64,000 nucleotides of DNA from a virus: positions 152,044 through 216,043 of IMG/VR virus record IMGVR_UViG_3300032236_001859; one strand, given 5' to 3'. Numbering within the stretch: position 1 is the first letter of the stretch; the number at the start of each line of letters is the position of its first letter. The notes under the pieces are model-generated. The model had not been told where the DNA came from. It ran no database searches and saw nothing but the letters and a program-made list of their open reading frames with translations. Below are positions 35,956 through 43,723 of this stretch, in pieces. Both the position numbers and the translations under genes were made by a program.

Positions 35956-37452
35956 CTAGAATTGTTTCATGCGTGGATTCCTGGCGTGGCAAGCCTTGCA
36001 CACCAGCGGCAACCCTTGGAGGCCGATGGCATCGTAGCCCCCTCTGGCAACCCTCGTCTTATTCACTCGCCAATTCGACAGGATGTCTGCCGGGGTATCC
36101 CTAAGGACATTCCCGGCCTGTATGGTGTTCTTGAAGTCCGCACAGCAATGAATCACGGTGCCATCGTTTCGGACGATTAACTCGTGGTCCTGCCGATGAC
36201 AGATCCCGAAGTCACCTGGACCCACGTTATCGGGGAGATCCTTGTGCTCGCGCCTGAGATCCAACCCAGACTCCCGGATCACGATGTGCGAATAGGTTTT
36301 CCTTAACTCCCGTGCCGCAGCGGCGTCCTCATGTGAGTACGCGCTCCAAACGACCTCATCGAAGTCGGCTAGATAACTTGCCTTCTCTGGATCCCTGGGT
36401 ATCAGCTTACCATTGGTCCACAAGTTGAACTTAACTGGTAGCATGCGTTGCTTAATTTTACCAATGGTCTCCAGTACCTTGTCTAATTCTAACAGGGGTT
36501 CGTTATAGAAGTGAAAGGCGATGTGCCCCCGGAACCCCTGGGTGACCATGTAGGCAGCGAACTCCACAATGCTCTCAGGGGTCAACGCAGTGGCCTGGGG
36601 GTCACGTGGGATCTCATTGATGGGACACCGGGAATGAACCCCTGCGAGATTGCAAGTAGTCCCGACCTCAAAGCACAGGTATCTGATCTCCGCGGGGCTC
36701 CAGAGCTGCCAGCGCCGCCCATTGATCGGTGGCTCGATGACCACTGGTGGCGGAACAGGAAGGAGGTCAACACGGGGGTCATGTTTGATCAAGGGTTCCT
36801 GGGGATGCCACCACATGACCTCTGACCACGTACGCCCAATCGTGGATCTCAGGGTCCCCTGCGCCGCGATGTGCTTGCGGACCCCATAGAACCTATGGGT
36901 ACGGTGGAATCCCCTGAGAACTTGATCTGGACTCCTCGCATTCCGCGTCATCTCGATGTAGATCTCAGCCAACTTGGACACCTTGTAGAGGATGCAATGC
37001 GTTCTCACGGCACCACGGACCACGACGAGGTCGTCAGTGAGCGCTGCAGGTGGTACCTGGTGCTCACCACCACAGTAGAGCCCATAGGCGTCTGAGGGAA
37101 CCCTGGGGAGTACATCTGACAGTACGGTGAGGAAATCCGGGGAGAACACACAGTCATCCTCAATGAGCAGCGCCCACTTGGCATCAGACATCATCATGGA
37201 CTCATACGCCATGAGGTGGCTGACATAGCACCCGAAGTCCCCTGGGCGATTGAACCATTCAGGCGGCAACTTCGGCCGCATCAAGGATTGGTCAAAACCG
37301 TAGAAGGGGGGAAGCCAGTCAGATGGGATGACTGCCTTGTCGGCTTCACGACGGAAAACCTCGAGCCGATCTGGGGTACGCCGCAGCGTCAGGACGCCTC
37401 GCCAACCCACCGCTTGTGTCAAGTAATCCAGGGAACGCTCTGGTGCAGACAT
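35956..37452 (-). CDS. GT25 glycosyltransferase fused to a radical-SAM/SPASM domain
   Basis: 498 aa. Residues about 18-225 match family 25 glycosyltransferases: GVLTLRRTPDRLEVF, GDFGCYVSHLMAYESM at 72-87 and the catalytic-type acidic motif LLIEDDCVF at 97-104. Residues about 255-490 look like a radical-SAM enzyme with a SPASM tail: FEVGTTCNLAGVHSRCP, FHFYNEPLLELDKV (the GEP-type motif), NLWTNGKLIP, then CxxDHELIVRNDGTVIHCC, GNVLRD, and a final CKAC. The usual CxxxCxxC is replaced by C268 and C277 eight residues apart, with C261 just before. GAGGTAACCCCGTG precedes the ATG. It probably acts on a glycan or glycopeptide; the substrate is unknown. Confidence 0.8.
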   Translation of the reverse strand: MSAPERSLDYLTQAVGWRGVLTLRRTPDRLEVFRREADKAVIPSDWLPPFYGFDQSLMRPKLPPEWFNRPGDFGCYVSHLMAYESMMMSDAKWALLIEDDCVFSPDFLTVLSDVLPRVPSDAYGLYCGGEHQVPPAALTDDLVVVRGAVRTHCILYKVSKLAEIYIEMTRNARSPDQVLRGFHRTHRFYGVRKHIAAQGTLRSTIGRTWSEVMWWHPQEPLIKHDPRVDLLPVPPPVVIEPPINGRRWQLWSPAEIRYLCFEVGTTCNLAGVHSRCPINEIPRDPQATALTPESIVEFAAYMVTQGFRGHIAFHFYNEPLLELDKVLETIGKIKQRMLPVKFNLWTNGKLIPRDPEKASYLADFDEVVWSAYSHEDAAAARELRKTYSHIVIRESGLDLRREHKDLPDNVGPGDFGICHRQDHELIVRNDGTVIHCCADFKNTIQAGNVLRDTPADILSNWRVNKTRVARGGYDAIGLQGLPLVCKACHARNPRMKQF

Positions 37453-37459
37453 CACGGGG

Positions 37460-39889
37460 TTACCTCGTCATGAAAGTGTAGGGGCCGACACCATCCCGGA
37501 AGTCCCAGGCCGAGCCGACCAGTGTCATCGTTGGCGGTGTCTTGGGGTCTCCTGCCTCGCGAGCCTTCGCCGCGGGATCAAAGTACCACCAGGGGAGTTC
37601 GACGAAATCTTTGGCGCGGATGTTTCCTGAGAGCACGGAGTCCAGGGCTAGATCAACGGTCTCCTTGGCTTTGATCCTGGCCTTGCAGGAGTCAGCCCAG
37701 GCCTCGATGGTAACTGAGCCATAGGCTGCACCGACAACCCTGGATCGAACCTTACCATCGAAGTCCTTGAATCCAAAGGCACCAGCACCAATGGCGCAGA
37801 GTGCACTGGGGTCACGTATGACTTCGACGTCGGCATCGATGCAGAGGCCCCCGACGCCCATGCGGAGTGCTGCTGGCTTCGCGATCTCGTTGAGGACATC
37901 GTGTGGCAACTCGGCGACAGTGACGCCTAGATCGTCTTCATAAAAACTGGTGACCATCGTGGCGGTCTCCGGGGTGTCCTGCCACAGGTTGACATCCCAG
38001 CCCAGGGACTCCAGCAACTCGATGTTCTTGGCAACCGTGGCGGCGACTTCACCCTCGATCTTGGTGCCGATGGCCATGATGTGGATAATCTTGGGGATCG
38101 TGGCCTCATCTGCAGTCGGGGGATCCAGGGGCTCTAAATCGAAGCCCTCGAGATCGGAGAACCCCCCGGCCTGTTTGAGCAGCCTGAGGTACAAGCGTTC
38201 CTGTGGGGTATAGGTGCCCGTGGCGGGTTCCCCCCAGTACCGAATACGCTTGGGTTCAATCTTGGGTGCGATGTGGGTGTCGATGCCTGTGGTCACAATG
38301 GTATCAGCCCAAGTGCGAGCCCATCGAATGGCCTCGGCTCCAGTGGATAGCCCCCAGGTCTCGTGGACCACCGGGGGTTGCAGGCGACGCTTGGCGTAGG
38401 CGGGATCCCAGACATCTGGCTTGTTCGCACTGATGTGGCGCAGCCGTGAGAGCACCTCGGCGTAGCGGGCACCCTGCGCGGGGTTCTCGAGCACCCTGGG
38501 TTGGATGAGGACGACTCTCCAGGGCTTCAGCATGGCCAGACCGATCTCGAGGTCTTCCAGGGCGCGGGGATGCTGAGGGTTCAGTACCCAGTAGTCGGTG
38601 CGGTCCCCGACGGGGTAGCCATCGAGGCGTGGGAAGTTGATTCGGATGACGACGTCATCGGATCGCATGCCGTCATCCCGCCAGCCCTCACCTGCATTGG
38701 CAGTGGATCCATTGCCAACAATGAATGCACGTCGGCTACCATCATGCTTGTCGGTGTCTATCTTGAGGGGGCGTGTGGTCGCCGGGATATTCCAGGCCCC
38801 ATTACGAGGCGGGATCCCCGCGGCGGCCAGCGCTTTGTCCTCGAGTTCGACGAGGCGTTCAGTGGACTTCCCAGCGGGGGCGACTGCGAGCTCAGCGGTA
38901 TAGGCGTCCCAGGCCGCCTTGACCTCGGCGATACCGAGACCAGCGGAGTAGCCCCAGGCGAGATCCCGCAAAGAATCTGTTAGTATAGGGGGTGCTATTC
39001 GAGGTTGTGTGGGCTTCGCGGGCTCCTTGAAGTGGCCATCATAGAGCCCAGCCGAGGACTCCCTGGGGTTCACCTTGGAGTCATTGGTGGCCTGGGCCCG
39101 GGCATCGATGAAGGACTTATAGGGGAACGCGGTGAGCCCAGAGATCTGGGTGGTATTGAATACCTCGAATCCATGGTGAAGGAACTCGACCTGGAGCTGG
39201 GTGAACAATCCATTGAGGTACTCGAAGAGTGTGTTGTTCTTGTCGGCGACTGTGGCATCGACGACCTGATCATGGTTGTACGCCTTCTTGGGATCCATCT
39301 TGAAGTCAGCACCGATGAGGTAGACCCTCTTGAACCCCAGGATGTAGAGGATCCGCATCGCGGCGACCATGGTGCTCCGACCACCCCTGCGGTGATCATC
39401 GCCTTCCTGGCCCCAGTTGATGGTATCCTCATGTAACCAGGTCTTGGCATCAAACTTGTCATTGCGCCGGATGAACCAGGTGTTCGGGCAATCCTTGGGG
39501 GTCCGCACGGGGTGGTCCCGTAACGGCATGTCCTGATAGGCCAGAGGATAGAACTTCTGGATACCGGGATCCAGCCAGATCGAGTTCAGGAAGCGATGGG
39601 GTTCATCGAGGCCACACCAGAGCTGGGGACGCCAGCCCTGGGCAGCATTGTTGACCGCCATCGTGATGATCCCAGGCGTCGTTGAGAGCGCTTTGAGATC
39701 AATGGCACCTGCGCTGGGGCCGCCACAGACCAAGAATGCAGTGGCGCCAGCGTAGGCGTGTCCCAACCAGGCGTTCTCCATCTGTGATGTAAAGAACACG
39801 GCGGGCTGGGAACGCAGGATGCGCCCAGCCCGGGCTTCAGTTGCCGTGATGATGTTGAAGGCATCGTGACGCCCGGGGTGGGTGGTCAT
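37460..39889 (-). CDS. Three-domain glycosyltransferase: MAF-like, GT29-like, GT32-like
   Basis: 809 aa. Residues about 50-250 resemble the 6-hydroxymethylpterin/MAF (DUF115-type) fold: FLVCGGPSAG at 52-61 and GGRSTMVAAMRILYILGFKR followed by LIGADF. Residues about 387-570 resemble sialyltransferase-like family 29: FIVGNGSTANAGEGW with DDVVIRINF (L-type motif) and STGAEAIRWARTWADTIVTT (S-type motif). Residues about 598-800 resemble family 32: IPKIIHIMAIG and AALRMGVGGLCIDADVEVI, with the DxD at 685-687. GGAGTTAAGC ribosome-binding site. It probably builds a short glycan, on the phage particle or on a host surface, which the sequence does not settle. Confidence 0.75.
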   Translation of the reverse strand: MTTHPGRHDAFNIITATEARAGRILRSQPAVFFTSQMENAWLGHAYAGATAFLVCGGPSAGAIDLKALSTTPGIITMAVNNAAQGWRPQLWCGLDEPHRFLNSIWLDPGIQKFYPLAYQDMPLRDHPVRTPKDCPNTWFIRRNDKFDAKTWLHEDTINWGQEGDDHRRGGRSTMVAAMRILYILGFKRVYLIGADFKMDPKKAYNHDQVVDATVADKNNTLFEYLNGLFTQLQVEFLHHGFEVFNTTQISGLTAFPYKSFIDARAQATNDSKVNPRESSAGLYDGHFKEPAKPTQPRIAPPILTDSLRDLAWGYSAGLGIAEVKAAWDAYTAELAVAPAGKSTERLVELEDKALAAAGIPPRNGAWNIPATTRPLKIDTDKHDGSRRAFIVGNGSTANAGEGWRDDGMRSDDVVIRINFPRLDGYPVGDRTDYWVLNPQHPRALEDLEIGLAMLKPWRVVLIQPRVLENPAQGARYAEVLSRLRHISANKPDVWDPAYAKRRLQPPVVHETWGLSTGAEAIRWARTWADTIVTTGIDTHIAPKIEPKRIRYWGEPATGTYTPQERLYLRLLKQAGGFSDLEGFDLEPLDPPTADEATIPKIIHIMAIGTKIEGEVAATVAKNIELLESLGWDVNLWQDTPETATMVTSFYEDDLGVTVAELPHDVLNEIAKPAALRMGVGGLCIDADVEVIRDPSALCAIGAGAFGFKDFDGKVRSRVVGAAYGSVTIEAWADSCKARIKAKETVDLALDSVLSGNIRAKDFVELPWWYFDPAAKAREAGDPKTPPTMTLVGSAWDFRDGVGPYTFMTR

Positions 39890-39891
39890 GC

Positions 39892-40203
39892 TTAACTCCT
39901 GCGAGTCTTTTTCTTCTTGGCGTGCTCACGACGAGCCCGCGCCTTGATGATACCGCTGCGCTCCCTGAGGAGCTTGAGCTGACGGTTCTGCTCAGCGGTA
40001 CGTGCGGCGACAATGCGTTGCCGGCGCAGTGCCCTGGCCTTCTCCAGGGCTTCATCGCGGCTGCCGGGGTGATCCCCTGTGGCCTTCTCATAGGCCATGC
40101 GTTCCTCGGGGGTCAGGATCCCAGGTGTGGCCTCGGGCTTCTCAGGGGTACCGACCACAGATGCCGTCGCGGCATCAATGACTGCTTTGAGATCAGTGCT
40201 CAT
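39892..40203 (-). CDS. Small basic helical protein, 103 aa
   Basis: The C-terminal 60 residues are Arg/Lys-rich and helical, ending KARARREHAKKKKTRRS, which suggests nucleic-acid or polyanion binding. The start overlaps the 199-aa gene by ATGA. Not recognised. Confidence 0.65.
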   Translation of the reverse strand: MSTDLKAVIDAATASVVGTPEKPEATPGILTPEERMAYEKATGDHPGSRDEALEKARALRRQRIVAARTAEQNRQLKLLRERSGIIKARARREHAKKKKTRRS

Positions 40204-40799
40204 GCCTTCCCTTTCTTCTTCGCCTTGGACTTGGACTTGGACTTCACAGTCTCGACGCTGGAGACTGTCTTGACCTTGGCCTTCAAGGTGCCGCCAGGTG
40301 TGGCCTTTTTCTTCAACACCTTTTTACCCAACTCGGCCTCGCGTGCCTGGAGAGCTGCGATCAACTGGCGTGGGGCAGCAAGAAAGTTGGGGTCATTTAG
40401 ACTCGTAAATGTGTACCCAGCCTCTTTCAGCTTCTCAGATGCAACACGGAATACACGGAAATCCCCCACAACCGCAACATCGATGTCACGTGACAGGCCA
40501 TCACCTGCCTTAACGGTGCGCCACGCTGAAGCCGGGAGAGTACGCGCGCGACGAATGATGGGGTCCCCTTCTTTCACCTCGGGTGCACCGCGTGTACCAA
40601 CTACCACCGGACCCTCACCAGGGATCAGGTACAGAAGGCGAGACTTGGCCTTCTGGAAGACATCCCCAAGACTGTTGGGTGCATTCATATGGGTGATCTC
40701 AAGATTGGCTATCCCCATGACGATGCTGAATAGAGCGTCGATCTCTTTCAGGCGCTCGAAGTTGGCATTGGGGTTGCAGGATTTGGAACATTTCGACAT
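40200..40799 (-). CDS. Unknown 199-aa protein, possible nucleotidyltransferase-like
   Basis: I placed the start at MSKCSKSCNPN because GAGGAGACTAT precedes it and the conserved element lies upstream. The middle, DGLSRDIDVAVVGDFRVFRV with a YTF strand, has a G-L-S-R-D-I-D-V-x-V shape like the GS-x-x-D-x-D core of nucleotidyltransferases, but the match is weak. The tail is Lys/Ser-rich (KSKSKSKAKKKGK). It leads a unit that continues into the glycan genes. Confidence 0.65.
   Translation of the reverse strand: MSKCSKSCNPNANFERLKEIDALFSIVMGIANLEITHMNAPNSLGDVFQKAKSRLLYLIPGEGPVVVGTRGAPEVKEGDPIIRRARTLPASAWRTVKAGDGLSRDIDVAVVGDFRVFRVASEKLKEAGYTFTSLNDPNFLAAPRQLIAALQAREAELGKKVLKKKATPGGTLKAKVKTVSSVETVKSKSKSKAKKKGKA
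40246..40268. repeat. GTCTC/GAGAC inverted-repeat element, copy B
   Basis: ACAGTCTC-GACGCTG-GAGACTGT: perfect 8-bp arms around 7 bases, inside the 3' part of the 199-aa gene (encoding TVSSVETV). 22 of 23 bases match the copy at 54858-54880, which is read in another frame. Confidence 0.6.
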
Positions 40800-40810
40800 A
40801 TAGTCTCCTC

Positions 40811-40849
40811 TGGGCGTTAGCCCATGTGGGTGGGTTGACTCACAGTAAA
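40811..40849 (-). promoter_or_regulatory. Conserved upstream element, copy 3
   Basis: Core at 40835-40849 reads TTTACTGTGAGTCAA on the minus strand, then CCCACCCACATGGGCTAACG. A short hairpin TGGGC-TAAC-GCCCA follows. A second, interrupted version (TTGACACC...GAGAGTCA) lies just upstream at 40853-40872. The core ends 36 bp before the chosen ATG. Confidence 0.62.
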
Positions 40850-40867
40850 CCATGACTCTCAGCGGTG

Positions 40868-41131
40868 TCAAGTCGGATGGGTGTCTGGGATGTCAGCGAT
40901 GGAGGCCTGAGTCCGCGTGATACCGCCAGTGGCCACAACAAACAAGTTCTGGACATATTCAGTGGATGCGCGCTCCTTGAACTCCTGTGGGGTGATCCCT
41001 GAGGTCAACGCGATCTGCAAGATGGTGCTTCGCAATGCAGCGGCGGCCTGAAGCAGCTCAGTCGAGTTGTTGATCACGTTCTGAATCTCTACGGGGAGCT
41101 TGGGTGCCGCGGGTAGTGGTGTGTAATCCAT
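40868..41131 (-). CDS. Small helical protein, 87 aa
   Basis: Start MDYTPLPAAPKLPVEIQN, preceded by AAGGATACCACC; longer in-frame versions run through the upstream glycosyltransferase gene and are not credible. Mostly helical (NVINNSTELLQAAAALRSTI). Not recognised. Confidence 0.65.
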   Translation of the reverse strand: MDYTPLPAAPKLPVEIQNVINNSTELLQAAAALRSTILQIALTSGITPQEFKERASTEYVQNLFVVATGGITRTQASIADIPDTHPT

Positions 41132-41141
41132 GGTGGTATCC

Positions 41142-42881
41142 TTAATCGATGGGTTTGAGGTTGAAGCGCTGGAGGACACCCCCAATGCTTGTGGTACGTG
41201 GAACTCTAAGAGCCCAGTACCCGGCGAGAAGGCGCTCCCTGTACCGCAGGGGCTGCACGGCGAGTGGGCACCGCCCCAAGGCCACCACGGGCACCCCAAT
41301 CATGGCGGCTTCGACAAGGGAGGTCGAATTGATGCCGACGACGACTTCACTGATACGCGCGGCTTCATAGAAGTCTTTGATGGTGTCGCGGTTCTCGATG
41401 GTGGCCCGTGCGGACTTCCAGGGTCTCTGGGATCCCGACTTGGGGTGGGGGCGGACCACGATGTCATGGCTGGGATACATCGCGGAGACATGTTCAATAA
41501 ACTCGCCCATGTTGCGGTAAGGGCAATGATACAAGATCTGGGAGTCGTTCTCGATCTGGAGGGGTACGAGGACGCGTCCCTTCTTGGGTTCCAGAGGATA
41601 CTTGGTACGGAGTTCGACAACACCCTCACGGTACGCCTTGAGGTCGGCGTCACCAACCCAGCCCAGTGGTCGCATCAGCATGGAGTCCCCAGCGAAGCCA
41701 TCGAGGTCAACGAGGAATGTTGTCGCCTGGGGGGCCACACCCCACTCGAAGAAGGCATAGGGGATCTTCATGGCCTCACAGAGCGCCTTGGCGTTGCGAC
41801 CATTGTGCTGGGCCCCATTCCAGATGACCACAAACGAGGCCCGCTTGAGATCACCGGCGACCTTGAAGAACTCGGTGTCGATGCCGATGAAGGCGTAGGG
41901 GCGCCCCAGGGACTCCGCCCAGCGCTTCACGAAGCCCTGACACTCACTCCCATTCCACCCGATATAAACAATGGCGCCGTCGTCGGCACGCCTGCCGGGG
42001 GCCTCCTCGGGCTCACAGTCGCCCTGGGGGACCTCGTGGAGGGTTTCCTTGCCCGGCCAGGGATCCATGGGGGCCAAGACGGCATCGGAGGCGCGGACCT
42101 CGTAGCCCAGGGTGGCCCGGGCATACGCCGAGGTGAGTTCGCGCGCAATCCGCTCAGTCCACTTCGAGGCATCGACATCAGCCTGAGTATCCCGGGCATG
42201 GAGAACGGCGATCCCGGCGTGGTGGAGGTAGAACCGCTGCGGTGCCATCCATGGACTCAGGGGTTCCTCGGTGATCCCCGTGGTCTGCCTGCCGAGTTCC
42301 CTGTTGAGATGATTGACCTGGAAGGGGAACTCGGCGAGAACACGCTGGGCAAAGATGACATCATGGTTGCGCATGACGCCCTGGGGATACGTGATATTGG
42401 CATCGACGATGGGGGCCCTGCGGAAGAATGCGGCGTTATACCTGAGAGGAAACTTGCCCTCTAGGGATTGCCGGGTTACCGTGTAGTCACCCCAGGACAC
42501 CGCGTTGCGAGCCACGGCTTCATTAGCCTTGAGTTCATGAGTCCACAGCACGATGTCGGGGTTCTTCTCGGCCTCCTGTTCGAGGACGGCGACACGGACT
42601 TCTTCGGAGAAATCCCTGTCACCGTGCACCAAGATGAAGTCAGCACTTGAGCGTGCGATGAGGAAGTTGAGGGCGGCGCCGGCACCAATACGGTGAGAAC
42701 TCGTGAAGACTTCAATTCGGGAGTCGATCCCGCGCTCCTCCTCGATGAGCTCAGTGGTCTGCGCTGTGGCGGCATCACTGAACACCAAGACGCGGTTGAC
42801 CCCGCGAATCTTGAGTATGTTCTGGAGAGTGGCCTCGATGTGGGGGTTGTCATGTGTAACCAAGACGATGTCAGTGGTCAT
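41142..42881 (-). CDS. Two-domain glycosyltransferase: GT2-like plus KpsC/capsule-synthesis-like
   Basis: 579 aa. The N-terminal 250 residues look like a family 2 (GT-A) enzyme: IVLVTHDNPHIEATLQNIL start and FILVHGDRDF at 82-91 in the place of the DxD motif. The C-terminal half has LVPLQIENDSQI, IVVRPHPKSG and VVGINSTSLVEAAMIGVPVV, the pattern of the capsule-synthesis (KpsC/LipB-type) GT-B fold that carries Kdo or related sugars. Coupled to the 281-aa gene by ATGA. Third multidomain glycosyltransferase in the region. Confidence 0.75.
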   Translation of the reverse strand: MTTDIVLVTHDNPHIEATLQNILKIRGVNRVLVFSDAATAQTTELIEEERGIDSRIEVFTSSHRIGAGAALNFLIARSSADFILVHGDRDFSEEVRVAVLEQEAEKNPDIVLWTHELKANEAVARNAVSWGDYTVTRQSLEGKFPLRYNAAFFRRAPIVDANITYPQGVMRNHDVIFAQRVLAEFPFQVNHLNRELGRQTTGITEEPLSPWMAPQRFYLHHAGIAVLHARDTQADVDASKWTERIARELTSAYARATLGYEVRASDAVLAPMDPWPGKETLHEVPQGDCEPEEAPGRRADDGAIVYIGWNGSECQGFVKRWAESLGRPYAFIGIDTEFFKVAGDLKRASFVVIWNGAQHNGRNAKALCEAMKIPYAFFEWGVAPQATTFLVDLDGFAGDSMLMRPLGWVGDADLKAYREGVVELRTKYPLEPKKGRVLVPLQIENDSQILYHCPYRNMGEFIEHVSAMYPSHDIVVRPHPKSGSQRPWKSARATIENRDTIKDFYEAARISEVVVGINSTSLVEAAMIGVPVVALGRCPLAVQPLRYRERLLAGYWALRVPRTTSIGGVLQRFNLKPID

Positions 42882-43723
42882 ACCAGACCTCCGACGCCGT
42901 AGTCGACCACAGCAAAGTTGATCTCTCCTCGTGGCGCCGTGGTATCGATGCCGACACCGTGCCAGATCTCAGTGGTGACCTCGAAGGTGCCCTTGTCACC
43001 CAAGGTGATCCGTGGCCACACCGCATCAGCGATGACGACGTGGTGGCCACAGGAGGCCCCACGAAGAATGCAGGTCTTATGTGGCAACGCGGAGGCCTTG
43101 GGAGCCCCGACGACAACCCTGACGCCGGCTTCACGTGCCAGTAAAGGATTCGCGGACAGCCGGGCCTTCACGGCAGCGCTGATCATCCAGGCCTCGGGGT
43201 ACACGATGAGATCACATGCCGACTTCATCACCGAGGTGACTTGCTCACCAGGCTTACTCGCATCGAGGAGCGTGGCGCGGGAGATCACGGATTCGAGGAC
43301 CCCGAGCACCCTGGTGTCCACTGCGAAGGCCAGGGGGGTCAAGCACTCCCGGGTGTACCAGTCCCAGAACGATTCCCCCGTTTTCAGGAGATCAGCGATC
43401 GATGACTTCGCGGTCACCGGGGTACGCAGGATCGCAAACTTTACATCTCCCTTTACACCTGGCTCGACAACATTGGCGACCAAGACATCCTTGGGGTTCG
43501 CACTGAAGTGGGCCCTAGCAGCGTCGACATTGGCTGCGGGGGCCTCGAGGGCGACCCCGAAGACCTCGGCGAGGCTGCGACGACTCGGCGGCCACCACTT
43601 CATCGTGGTCGCCACGTTCTCCAACCACTCCAGGGTCCACACCCCAAGGATGGCATTGAAGGCCACGGGATCCGAGTTCACGGAGTCGAGAAGACCAGCG
43701 GGGGCACCAGTGAATGGGGTCAT
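42878..43723 (-). CDS. Unknown 281-aa protein, possible virion protein
   Basis: Not recognised. Mixed alpha/beta; the C-terminal half is strand-rich with VRVVVGAPKASALPHKTCIL, then VIADAVWPRITLGDKGTFEV and a final INFAVVDYGVGG. The general layout (N-terminal helices, long central helix, strand-rich end with G-x-x-x-x-V-V) is not unlike a coat protein, but I see no decisive HK97 motif. It follows the 455-aa gene and is coupled both ways by ATGA. Confidence 0.65.
   Translation of the reverse strand: MTPFTGAPAGLLDSVNSDPVAFNAILGVWTLEWLENVATTMKWWPPSRRSLAEVFGVALEAPAANVDAARAHFSANPKDVLVANVVEPGVKGDVKFAILRTPVTAKSSIADLLKTGESFWDWYTRECLTPLAFAVDTRVLGVLESVISRATLLDASKPGEQVTSVMKSACDLIVYPEAWMISAAVKARLSANPLLAREAGVRVVVGAPKASALPHKTCILRGASCGHHVVIADAVWPRITLGDKGTFEVTTEIWHGVGIDTTAPRGEINFAVVDYGVGGLV

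Noticed and set aside
41130-42464. 444-aa open frame on the plus strand
   Set aside because: Antisense to the two-domain glycosyltransferase, with no ribosome-binding site, no neighbours on that strand and no motif.
42878-43723. Major capsid protein
   Set aside because: The C-terminal strands are suggestive, but no conserved coat-protein motif, scaffold or protease gene is adjacent; left as unknown.
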